From an uncultured beta proteobacterium (GTDB lineage: Bacteria; Pseudomonadota; Gammaproteobacteria; Burkholderiales; Burkholderiaceae), in NCBI GenBank assembly GCA_903875135.1, contig CAIQUZ010000109.1, forward strand, positions 124,001-188,000: a DNA stretch of 64,000 nt, given 5' to 3'. The position numbers and the translations under genes are program-made. Position 1 is the stretch's first letter. Each line of letters starts with the position of its first letter. This document shows positions 56,772-64,000 of this stretch, piece by piece. The notes under the pieces are model-generated. The model had not been told where the DNA came from. It did not search any database and saw nothing but the letters and a program-made list of their open reading frames with translations.

Positions 56772-58016
56772 ATGAGTATCGATCGCCGTTCTTTCATCCA
56801 AGGATCTGCTGCTGCAGGTCTAGGACTAGCAGTTCCAAGTATCTTCGCACAAAGCAATGAGCCGGTTCGCATCGGTCTTCTCACGGTTAAAACAGGCCCT
56901 CTCGCCTCTGGTGGTATCGATATGGAATTGGGCTTAAAACAGTGGCTTGCTGAAAACGGTAACATGTTGGGTGGACGCAAAGTCGAACTCACTGTGGCCG
57001 ATACTGGCGGTGTTCCTGCCAATACCAAAACAAAAATCTCCGAACTCAATGAGCGTAATAAAGTCCACGTGATTATGGGACCTTTAGCCGCCTTCGAAGC
57101 GTTAGCAGTCGATGACTATATTCGCGACCATAAAATCCCAACTCTATCTGTCGCTGCTGCTGAAGATATGACACAACGAAAAGCGAATCCTTGGTTTGTA
57201 AGAGCAACTTCTACTTCGTCACAAAGTGCTCACCCAATGGCTGACTACTGTGCCAATATTAAAAAATATAAACGGATGGTAATTGCTGCTGATGATATTG
57301 CTTACGGTCACGAAATGGCAGCTGGTTTTCAAAGAGTATTTGAAGAAAACGGCGGAAAAATTGTCCAACGTTTATTTGCACCTCTCACAGTACCTGACTA
57401 TGGTAGTTACTTAGCGCAATTAAAAACCAATGCCGATGCCATCTTTTTATGCTTTGCAGGTTCAAATGGCTTCCGCTTTATTCGTCAAATGAATGAGTAT
57501 GGTCTGAAAGGTAAGATTGCGATCGTTGGCGGAATGACCGCCCTTGATGAAGCAGTGCTTAAAAATATGGGTGATGAAGCCCTTGGCATCGAAACTGCCT
57601 GCTGGTACTCTGCTGAACTCAACAACCCAATCAATAACAAGTTCGCACCTGCCTTCCGTAAAGCGCAAGGTTATGATCCTGGTTTTTATGCTGCCGCTAC
57701 CTATGTTAATGCTGCCGTATTAGACGTTGCCATCAAGTCGATTAATGGTAATGCTGGTAATAAAGATGCATTAATGGCCGCTCTCAAGAAGACAAACGTA
57801 CCAACCGCTAGAGGTCCTGTAACGTTTGATAGTTACGGCAACGTTGTTGGTGACGTTTACATCCGCAAAGTCGAAAGAAAAGATGGCCGCCTCGTGAATG
57901 TGGTTACTAAAACCTACACGAATGTGAGTCAATTTTGGAAGTATGATCCTAAGGCATTCTTAGCTAACCCTGTGTATTCAAAAGAGTGGCCACCAGCTAA
58001 AAACTTAGAATCGTAA
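56772..58016 (+). CDS. Branched-chain-type ABC transporter substrate-binding protein
   Basis: A periplasmic LivJ-type binding protein of 414 residues. The N terminus SIDRRSFIQGSAAAGLGLAVPSIFA is a twin-arginine-type signal (RRSFIQ), an unusual route for a LivJ-type protein. The mature part starts VRIGLLTVKTGPLASGGIDM, with GPLAAFEALAVDDYI and GHEMAAGFQRVFEENGGKIV. The ligand in this family is often an aromatic acid rather than an amino acid. First gene of the livHMGF-like operon. A second, similar binding protein is encoded at 62850. Confidence 0.92.
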   Translation: MSIDRRSFIQGSAAAGLGLAVPSIFAQSNEPVRIGLLTVKTGPLASGGIDMELGLKQWLAENGNMLGGRKVELTVADTGGVPANTKTKISELNERNKVHVIMGPLAAFEALAVDDYIRDHKIPTLSVAAAEDMTQRKANPWFVRATSTSSQSAHPMADYCANIKKYKRMVIAADDIAYGHEMAAGFQRVFEENGGKIVQRLFAPLTVPDYGSYLAQLKTNADAIFLCFAGSNGFRFIRQMNEYGLKGKIAIVGGMTALDEAVLKNMGDEALGIETACWYSAELNNPINNKFAPAFRKAQGYDPGFYAAATYVNAAVLDVAIKSINGNAGNKDALMAALKKTNVPTARGPVTFDSYGNVVGDVYIRKVERKDGRLVNVVTKTYTNVSQFWKYDPKAFLANPVYSKEWPPAKNLES

Positions 58017-58037
58017 TCGTTTAAGAAAAGTTATTTT

Positions 58038-58898
58038 ATGCAATTTTGGGTCATTCAAACCCTGAATAGTCTTGCACTCGGGGGACTCCTGTTTATGTTG
58101 TCCTCCGGCTTTGCACTGATTTTTGGTCTCATGCGGATTGCCAATCTAACCCATGGCTCGCTCTTTATGATTGGCGCCTACTTGGCTGCCACGATGTTAA
58201 AAGCAGGTTATAACTTAGTTGTTGCAGGTATCGTGGCAATGATTGTTGTGGGAATTCTTGGCGGTCTAATTGAACGCTTTATTTTGCGCGCTTTATCGGG
58301 AAACTCGCAAGGGCAAGTTCTGGCAACCCTAGGACTGTCGTTTATTGCGGCTGACGGATGTCTAATGATCTGGGGTGGTGATCCCATTCCTATCAATGCC
58401 CCTGAAATGTTACGTGCCCCCCTTGAAATGTTTGGCTTTAGTTTTCCTACCTATCGTTTAGTTGTTTTAGGTATCGCATTCATCACTGGCCTTTTTCTCT
58501 ATTTACTCATGGAGAGAACTCGCTTAGGAGCAATGATTCGTGCGGGTGTAGATGATATGCAAATGGCTCGCGCGGTGGGTATTCCTGCATCGATGCTATT
58601 TACTGTCGTTTTTAGCCTTGGTGCATTGTTAGCGGGTTTAGGTGGAACAGTTGGCGGCCCAATGCTTAATGCCTATCCAGGCCTTGACGGTGATATGCTG
58701 CCTTTGGCATTAATTGTCGTGATTTTAGGCGGTGTAGGGAGTTTAATAGGTACCTTTGTAGCCAGCTTTATTATTGGGTTTATTTATACTTTTGGTATTG
58801 CTTTAGTGCCTGACCTAGCTTATGTGATCTTATTCTTACCGATGGTGCTGGTGATCGCCTTTCGACCATCGGGGCTTTTTGGAACCATGCGCGCATGA
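58038..58898 (+). CDS. livH: ABC transporter permease LivH-type
   Basis: An inner-membrane permease of 286 residues with about eight hydrophobic helices. Signatures: SGFALIFGLMRIANLTHGSLFMIGAY near the start, RAVGIPASMLFTVVFSLGALLAGLGG in the coupling-helix region, and ALIVVILGGVGSLIGTFVASFIIGF. Forms the membrane channel with LivM. ATGA overlap with livM. Confidence 0.93.
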   Translation: MQFWVIQTLNSLALGGLLFMLSSGFALIFGLMRIANLTHGSLFMIGAYLAATMLKAGYNLVVAGIVAMIVVGILGGLIERFILRALSGNSQGQVLATLGLSFIAADGCLMIWGGDPIPINAPEMLRAPLEMFGFSFPTYRLVVLGIAFITGLFLYLLMERTRLGAMIRAGVDDMQMARAVGIPASMLFTVVFSLGALLAGLGGTVGGPMLNAYPGLDGDMLPLALIVVILGGVGSLIGTFVASFIIGFIYTFGIALVPDLAYVILFLPMVLVIAFRPSGLFGTMRA

Positions 58899-59839
58899 GT
58901 ATAAAAAACTATCTACCGTATTTATTCCTCACCGTAGCCCTCACTCTATTACCCTTATTCTTTGGTGAGTATTACGTGAATTTAGGTAGCCAAATTATGA
59001 TTGCCGCTATTTTTGCGGCAAGCCTCAACTTGCTTGTAGGTTACGGCGGCCTTACTTCTTTAGGTCATGCCACCTATTTAGGACTTTCCGCTTACACATC
59101 GGCATGGCTCTATCAAAATTACGGGATGAATCACGCTCTCTCCGCCCCCATTGCGATTATTTTTACGACCTTCGTCGGCGCTATTTTTGGCTGGATTTCT
59201 CTTCGCGCTTCAGGTCTTAGTTTTTTGATGCTCACACTAGCACTCTCACAAATCATCTGGGGGATTGGCTATCGTTGGGTTGGACTAACGAATGGTGATA
59301 ACGGCATTTCTGGCCTTACCAGGCCTTCACCGTTTGGATTTGATTTAGAAGACTCAACCAACTTTTATTGGTTCTGTTTAATCATTACTGTGGTCTCTTT
59401 ATTTTTTATTGCACTTGTCGTGAACTCTCCTTTTGGTGCAAGTCTGCGTGGTACACGTGACCAAGAAAAAAGAATGAGTGCTTTAGGTTTTAATGTTTGG
59501 GGTATCCGCTGGGCGACCTTTGTTATGGCGAGCTTCTTTGGTGCTATCTCTGGTCTTCTATACATCTACCTCAATAAATATATTCACCCTAGTGTCATGT
59601 CAATTACCTCTTCCGCTGAGGCCTTACTCTGCGTCATTGCTGGTGGCGCGGGAACATTAGCTGGACCAGTCATCGGCTCAATTTTGATTGTTCTTCTAAA
59701 AAATTATGTCTCTGGTTTTGTCGAGCGCTGGAATATGCTGCTCGGATTTATTTTTGTATTTATTGTGATCTTTATGCCAGCTGGATTAGTCCCCGGATTT
59801 GATCAAATCAAGAAACGTTGGTTTGGAGGTAAATCATGA
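58895..59839 (+). CDS. livM: ABC transporter permease LivM-type
   Basis: The second permease, 314 residues, about nine hydrophobic helices. Typical segments: AASLNLLVGYGGLTSLGHATYLGLSAYT, the EAA-like RGTRDQEKRMSALGFNVWGIRWATF and CVIAGGAGTLAGPVIGSIL. Overlaps livH and livG by four bases each, so expression is coupled. Confidence 0.93.
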   Translation: MSIKNYLPYLFLTVALTLLPLFFGEYYVNLGSQIMIAAIFAASLNLLVGYGGLTSLGHATYLGLSAYTSAWLYQNYGMNHALSAPIAIIFTTFVGAIFGWISLRASGLSFLMLTLALSQIIWGIGYRWVGLTNGDNGISGLTRPSPFGFDLEDSTNFYWFCLIITVVSLFFIALVVNSPFGASLRGTRDQEKRMSALGFNVWGIRWATFVMASFFGAISGLLYIYLNKYIHPSVMSITSSAEALLCVIAGGAGTLAGPVIGSILIVLLKNYVSGFVERWNMLLGFIFVFIVIFMPAGLVPGFDQIKKRWFGGKS

Positions 59840-60576
59840 GCTATGTCTTAGAAGTAAAAGACCTCATTAAAAGTTTCGGTGGCGTGGCTGTTACACAAAG
59901 CGTTTGTCTTCAAGTAGCACCAGGTGAGAGACGGCTCATTATTGGACCCAATGGTGCTGGTAAAACCACACTGTTCGCGCAAATCACCGGCGATCTTAAA
60001 CCGGATTCGGGATCTGTCGAAATCTTCGGTAAAAACGTGATTGGTAAGCCCGTTCAAGCTAGAGCACATATGGGTATGAGTCGTACTTATCAAATCATTA
60101 CCCTATTCTCAAAAGATACATTAGCCCATAACGTCGTGCTTTCTCTTCTAGGTACTAGCCCACGTAAAAATAATGTCTTTTCACCATTAAAGAATACCGA
60201 TGAACTGTATGAGCAAGCGATTAGCTTACTCGATAGCGTGGGTTTAAAAGATCAAGCCTATCGAAAAGTATCAGAAATTTCTTATGGTGAACAACGGCGT
60301 GTAGAAATTGCTTTAGCACTTGCACAAAAGCCTGAACTCCTTTTACTCGATGAGCCCCTAGCGGGACTCTCTGTAGATGAACGCGTCATGGTTGCAGACT
60401 TAATTAATAACATTTCAAAAGAAGTTGCGATCGTCATGATTGAGCATGATATGGAAATGGCTCTGGCCTTCGCTGAAAAAATATTAGTTCTGCAATACGG
60501 AAAAGTCATCGTTGATGGCGATCGGGATTCGGTCGTCAATGATCCTAAAACACAGGAGGTCTATCTTGGCCACTAA
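59836..60576 (+). CDS. livG: ABC transporter ATPase LivG-type
   Basis: One of the two ATPases, 246 residues. Walker A GPNGAGKTT (about residues 38-46), signature ISYGEQRRVEIALALA, Walker B LLLLDEPLAGLS, and the LivG-type IEHDME switch. Overlaps livM by ATGA. Its 3' end contains the strong ribosome-binding site of livF. Confidence 0.94.
   Translation: MSYVLEVKDLIKSFGGVAVTQSVCLQVAPGERRLIIGPNGAGKTTLFAQITGDLKPDSGSVEIFGKNVIGKPVQARAHMGMSRTYQIITLFSKDTLAHNVVLSLLGTSPRKNNVFSPLKNTDELYEQAISLLDSVGLKDQAYRKVSEISYGEQRRVEIALALAQKPELLLLDEPLAGLSVDERVMVADLINNISKEVAIVMIEHDMEMALAFAEKILVLQYGKVIVDGDRDSVVNDPKTQEVYLGH
60554..60559 (+). promoter_or_regulatory. Ribosome-binding site of livF
   Basis: A perfect AGGAGG six bases before TTG at 60566. 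This decides the start: the ORF-track ATG at 60512 lies inside livG and has no such site. Confidence 0.85.
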
Positions 60577-61279
60577 TGCTTTAGAGATCAAAGGAATTAA
60601 TTCCTATTATGGCGATAGTCATGTCTTACATGATGTGACTCTGACACTCAAGAAATCTTCCCTACTCGCATTACTAGGTAGAAATGGTGCTGGTAAAACA
60701 ACGACGATGATGACCATTGCTGGACTGGTTACCGCAAAAACAGGAGATATTGAGTTCTTTGGGCAAAATATGGCGCGCCAAAAACCAGAATACATTGCTA
60801 AAGCGGGTATCCGTCTAGTCCCTCAAGGACGTCGCATTTTTCCAAGTCTTTCCGTCGAAGAAAATTTAAAAGTAGCTGCACAAAATCGTCCAATTCAAAA
60901 TCCTTGGAATATGTCTCGTGTCTATGACCTTTTTCCACAATTAAGAGACCGCTTTAAACAACGCGCGGGAACCCTCTCTGGCGGTGAACAACAAATGTTA
61001 GCCATTGGCCGTGCGCTCATGGGTAATCCAGATGTTCTCTTGTTAGATGAGCCTTCAGAGGGCTTAGCACCACTGATTGTCGCGGAAGTGGCGCGTGGCA
61101 TTAAAGACATTAAAAATGAAGGTTTATCCATCATTTTGGTCGAGCAAAATTTTCAATTGGCAATGACGGTGGCAGATGATATCGCCATCCTAAATACTGG
61201 AAGAGTTGCCTACCAAGGAAGCGCTTCTGAAGTAAGTGCCAATCCTGAACTTGCAACAAAACATTTAGGCGTTTTTTAA
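60566..61279 (+). CDS. livF: ABC transporter ATPase LivF-type
   Basis: The second importer ATPase. With the TTG start at 60566 it has 237 residues beginning (M)ATNALEIKGINSYYGDSHVL, the usual LivF length and start. Walker A LGRNGAGKTTT, RLVPQGRRIFPSLSVEENL (LivF-specific), signature LSGGEQQMLAIGRALM, Walker B VLLLDEPSEGLAP and VEQNFQ. Overlaps the livG end by 11 bases. It completes a full import system with LivH, LivM, LivG and the Tat-type binding protein. Confidence 0.93.
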   Translation: MATNALEIKGINSYYGDSHVLHDVTLTLKKSSLLALLGRNGAGKTTTMMTIAGLVTAKTGDIEFFGQNMARQKPEYIAKAGIRLVPQGRRIFPSLSVEENLKVAAQNRPIQNPWNMSRVYDLFPQLRDRFKQRAGTLSGGEQQMLAIGRALMGNPDVLLLDEPSEGLAPLIVAEVARGIKDIKNEGLSIILVEQNFQLAMTVADDIAILNTGRVAYQGSASEVSANPELATKHLGVF

Positions 61280-61337
61280 ACTTGATTCACGTAAGACTTT
61301 TATACTAACTTTTCTATTTATATTTAATTAAGAGGCA

Positions 61338-62537
61338 ATGATGTTCTATACCTGTTCTGCATTTTGTTCTGACGCATCTCATAATCACTCTTCTTCCTAC
61401 GAGTCCCCGGTCAATCTTGCTGGTAAAGCGATTGCTAAAGCGAGTAAAAAAGGTGCCGCTGCTCCTGCCAAAAAAACGACTGCTAAAAAACTCACCAGCC
61501 CAACCCAGCGTGTAGTTAAAAACCGTAAGGGTCAACATGTTGTTGTAGATATCCATTGCCATTACCTCAATCCAGAAGTCAATGCCAAAACAATTCATCT
61601 AAATGCTCCTTCATATGATCCAACGGTGATTTACGCAACCGATATCACCAATGAGACCAACAAACTACAAATGCAAACTCGCGCACCTAAACTCATGGGT
61701 GTAGATGAGCGTTTGAAAGATATGGACAAAATGGGTGTTGATATCCAAGCTGTAGCTCCAGCTCCCTATCATTATTTTTATTTTACAGAGGCAGATCTCG
61801 GCGCAAGCCTAGCTCGTGAAGTCAACGATGGTATCGCCAATGTCGTTGCAGGTAATCCAGATCGCTTTGTTGGGATGGGCTCCGTACCTCTCCAAAATGC
61901 GGATATGGCCGTTAAAGAACTCGAGTATTGCGTTAAAACTTTAGGTCTCAAAGGTGTTGAAATCTGTACTAACGTCAACGGTAAAAACCTGACTGATCCA
62001 AGCCTTGGTTTAGAAAAATTCTTCGCGAAGGCGAATGAACTGGGCTGCGTCATCTTTATGCATCCACTCGGCTTTACACAAGGTGAGCGGTTAACCAACC
62101 ACTACTTTAATAATGTCATTGGTAATCCTCTTGAAACAACCATCGCCGTCAGCCATTTGATTTTTGATGGTGTCGCTGCTCGTTATCCAAAGATTAAGTT
62201 TATCTGCGCCCATGGTGGTGGTTTCTTAGCTCACTATTGGGCTCGTATGGATCACGCTTGGGGTGCTCGTAAAGATTGTCGTACAGTGATTAAAAAGAAA
62301 CCGTCCTCATATTTAGAGAAATTCTATTTTGATACGATCACCCATGATTCTGAAATGCTCGGCAACCTGATTCGTCGCTTTGGTGCTGATCATGTGCTCT
62401 TAGGTACTGATTACCCTTACGATATGGCAGATGATCATCCATTACAAACGATTCGTGGTGTCAAGAGATTATCTGTTGCAGATCGTCAATTGATTGAAGG
62501 CGGGAATGCTATCAAGATGATGAAAATTAAACTGTAG
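61338..62537 (+). CDS. ACMSD-like metal-dependent hydrolase (amidohydrolase-2 family) with Lys/Ala-rich leader
   Basis: A TIM-barrel amidohydrolase of 399 residues. The metal motif DIHCHYLNPE (HxH about residues 73-75), a His in FMHPLGFTQGERL, His in CAHGGGFLAHYWARMD and the Asp in LLGTDYPYDMADD match the ACMSD/gamma-resorcylate decarboxylase/OMA-hydratase group, which decarboxylates or hydrolyses ring-cleavage or aromatic acids. Residues 1-66 are unusual: a CSAFCSDASHNH segment and then an Ala/Lys-rich stretch with ten lysines between residues 30 and 64. An AAGAGG ribosome-binding site supports tandem ATGs. It follows livF by 58 bp and ends the operon at a strong terminator. Confidence 0.87.
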   Translation: MMFYTCSAFCSDASHNHSSSYESPVNLAGKAIAKASKKGAAAPAKKTTAKKLTSPTQRVVKNRKGQHVVVDIHCHYLNPEVNAKTIHLNAPSYDPTVIYATDITNETNKLQMQTRAPKLMGVDERLKDMDKMGVDIQAVAPAPYHYFYFTEADLGASLAREVNDGIANVVAGNPDRFVGMGSVPLQNADMAVKELEYCVKTLGLKGVEICTNVNGKNLTDPSLGLEKFFAKANELGCVIFMHPLGFTQGERLTNHYFNNVIGNPLETTIAVSHLIFDGVAARYPKIKFICAHGGGFLAHYWARMDHAWGARKDCRTVIKKKPSSYLEKFYFDTITHDSEMLGNLIRRFGADHVLLGTDYPYDMADDHPLQTIRGVKRLSVADRQLIEGGNAIKMMKIKL

Positions 62538-62849
62538 TAGTTATTCATACCCAAGAAAAAGGATTCGTAATGAATCCTTTTTTTTTTGAAGGTATTAGAC
62601 ATGCACCCTTTAAAACATCGAAGGCAAAGGACTTCATAACTCCTTCCAACCTGTCCACTGTATTCCATCACTCGTATAACCACCCTCACCACCAAAAATC
62701 ATATGGGGTATTCCTTGATGATGATTTGTCTGTTTTATATGAGAATGTAAAATTTAAGTTTGGAACTTAAATTTTACAAAAATAAAAACAAAAAATATTA
62801 ATAATCAGTTACTTACAAAATGAAATGATTTTAAATTTCGCTGTAATTT
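62538..62849. other. Intergenic stretch between the hydrolase gene and the second binding-protein gene
   Basis: 312 bp. The terminator occupies its left end. The ORF-track entry at 62570 starts inside the terminator and is taken as chance. On the minus strand about 62641-62740 reads open with a Gly-rich, protein-like segment ending in a stop (see findings). The rest is AT-rich without signals I can name. Confidence 0.5.
62556..62587 (+). terminator. Terminator of the liv-hydrolase operon
   Basis: Perfect 11-bp stem AAAAAGGATTC / GAATCCTTTTT with a GTAAT loop, running into ten T residues. One of the strongest terminators in the window. Confidence 0.95.
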
Positions 62850-64000
62850 TTATTTTTCAAGGTTATTCGATACCGGATAGTCTCTCGAATACACAGGATT
62901 TGATAAGAATTCAGCACTTTTGTATTTCCAAAACTGCGTAACACCTGGATACGTTTTGATGATCGTGTTGGTTAATTGACCATTCACGCGCTCTACTTTA
63001 CGAATATAAATATCCATAATGGGGTTACCTAAAGCATCTAAGGTAATTTTTCCACGAGGGTCGTTGTTGACCTGCACATTGCGCAGTGCATTCATAAAGG
63101 ACTTCTTATCTTCAATGTTCGACTTATTGTCTTTAAGCGCTTGTTCTAGCATGAGCATCGCGCCATAAGCTCCAACGGAATAATAACCAGGCGCTTGTTT
63201 AAACTCTTTGAGCATACCTTGATTGAATTTTGTATTATTTGGATTATTCAAGGTTTGAGCATACCAACCTGGTGAAATGACACCTAAGGCCTCATCACCC
63301 ATCGAACCCAAAATCCCTTCATCTACAGCCGTCATATTCCCTAAGACCGGAATCTTTCCTTGCATGCCGTATTCTTTATATTGACGTAAAAACTTAACAC
63401 CATTACTTCCAGCATAGGCAATGTAGATGGCATCAACATTGGTCTTAATTTGACTAATATATGCGCCATAGTCAGCCGTATTCAAAGGCGACCATAACTT
63501 TTGTACAATCTTGCCTCCATTTTCTTCAAAGGTTCTCTGGAAACCTCCAACGTTCTCATGACCAAAAGCAAAGTCATCCCCTAAAACAGCTATGCGCTTG
63601 TACTTTAGTTCTTTAGCTACATACTCACCAAAGGGTTGATTCGGTTGCGCCGAACTGCCTACCGCTCTCACAAACCAAGGATTCGGTTTACGTTGGGTTA
63701 AATCTTCAGCACCGGCCGACGGAGATATTGTCGGAATTTCTGCTTTACGAATATAGTCATCAACAGCAATCGCTTCAAATGCCGCCAAAGGACCAATTAC
63801 AACATTTACTTTATCTTTTTCAACAAGCTCAGCGATCTTTGCTTTCGTAATTGCCGGCTGCCCACCAGTATCACCAGTGAATAATTCAACTTTGCGACCA
63901 GCAATCATATTGTTGTGTTCTTTTAAATATAACTTCAAACCGTCTTCCATTTGAATACCACCCGCGGCTAAAGCTCCAGACTTAATCGTCAGAAAGCCTA
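62850..64000 (-). CDS. Second branched-chain-type ABC substrate-binding protein, 5' end beyond the window
   Basis: A LivJ-type periplasmic binding protein; 383 codons are visible and the signal sequence lies off the right edge. The visible part starts GFLTIKSGALAAGGIQMEDGLKLYL, so the ORF-track Met at 63950 is internal. GPLAAFEAIAVDDYI, GHENVGGFQRTFEENGGKIVQKLW and TQFWKYKSAEFLSNPVYSRDYP align throughout with the protein at 56772; by eye roughly half of positions are identical. A diverged paralogue that may feed the same or a related importer. Confidence 0.92.
   Translation of the reverse strand, partial: GFLTIKSGALAAGGIQMEDGLKLYLKEHNNMIAGRKVELFTGDTGGQPAITKAKIAELVEKDKVNVVIGPLAAFEAIAVDDYIRKAEIPTISPSAGAEDLTQRKPNPWFVRAVGSSAQPNQPFGEYVAKELKYKRIAVLGDDFAFGHENVGGFQRTFEENGGKIVQKLWSPLNTADYGAYISQIKTNVDAIYIAYAGSNGVKFLRQYKEYGMQGKIPVLGNMTAVDEGILGSMGDEALGVISPGWYAQTLNNPNNTKFNQGMLKEFKQAPGYYSVGAYGAMLMLEQALKDNKSNIEDKKSFMNALRNVQVNNDPRGKITLDALGNPIMDIYIRKVERVNGQLTNTIIKTYPGVTQFWKYKSAEFLSNPVYSRDYPVSNNLEK

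Noticed and set aside
62570-62770. 66-codon ORF on the plus strand after the hydrolase gene
   Set aside because: It begins inside the terminator hairpin with no ribosome-binding site; the MNPFFFEG start is just the terminator T-run translated.
1-64000. CRISPR arrays, tRNA and rRNA genes, phage genes
   Set aside because: No regularly spaced repeats, tRNA-like cloverleaf stretches, rRNA blocks or phage structural genes were seen in the intergenic regions I read.

Overview
The window reads as chromosome from a low-GC betaproteobacterium of the order Burkholderiales, most like the Polynucleobacter/freshwater Burkholderiaceae type. The reasons are the gene orders purF-metZ, cvpA-SPOR-folC-accD-trpABF-truA-fimV-asd-leuBDC and gltA-sdhEBADC-mdh, an orphan Bug-type solute-binding protein, and a DUF2863-like gene. 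The lineage is inferred from order and protein style, not from a search. Coding density is high. I saw no rRNA, tRNA or CRISPR array.

Layout. 1-5.7 kb: the 5' part of smc, then a lysine-biosynthesis operon on the other strand (dapD, an ArsC-like reductase gene, dapE, prmB) and an orphan periplasmic binding protein. 5.7-29.4 kb: an unbroken minus-strand run of 26 genes, covering radA, methionine (metZ), purine (purF), folate (folC), fatty acid (accD), tryptophan (trpABF), tRNA modification (truA), aspartate family (asd), leucine (leuBDC), citrate synthase and succinate dehydrogenase. A promoter with an embedded palindrome lies upstream of sdhC. 29.4-37 kb: mdh with a CitE-like lyase, a DUF2863-like protein, yaaA, an acyl-CoA dehydrogenase and rarA. 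37.05-37.39 kb: the remnant of an IS200/IS605-type element with tnpB pieces. 37.4-41.4 kb: nitroreductase plus the end of the beta-ketoadipate pathway (thiolase, CoA-transferase) and a fumarylacetoacetase-family enzyme. 41.5-47.6 kb: a RodZ-like protein, iron alcohol dehydrogenase, nuclease, hydroxypyruvate isomerase-like protein, lipoproteins, an Smr protein and dusA.

47.7-64 kb is an accessory-looking catabolic island. It carries a luciferase-like flavin monooxygenase, a TetR regulator, a Gfo/Idh/MocA oxidoreductase, an alpha/beta hydrolase, a flavin reductase, a GlcG/HbpS-like protein, a two-subunit molybdenum hydroxylase of the isoquinoline/nicotinate dehydrogenase type, a 3-hydroxyisobutyrate-dehydrogenase-like enzyme, a complete branched-chain-type ABC importer, an ACMSD-like metal-dependent hydrolase with an odd Lys/Ala-rich leader, and a second importer binding protein cut by the right edge. 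Taken together this suggests import, hydroxylation, ring opening and decarboxylation or hydrolysis of an aromatic or N-heteroaromatic compound. The substrate cannot be read from the sequence. This region is the best candidate for an undescribed pathway.

Several ORF-track starts were corrected where the listed Met is really a TTG or GTG and a better start lies downstream (truA, trpF, asd, mdh, rarA, the FAH protein, the nuclease, the flavin reductase, livF and the glycine-zipper protein).
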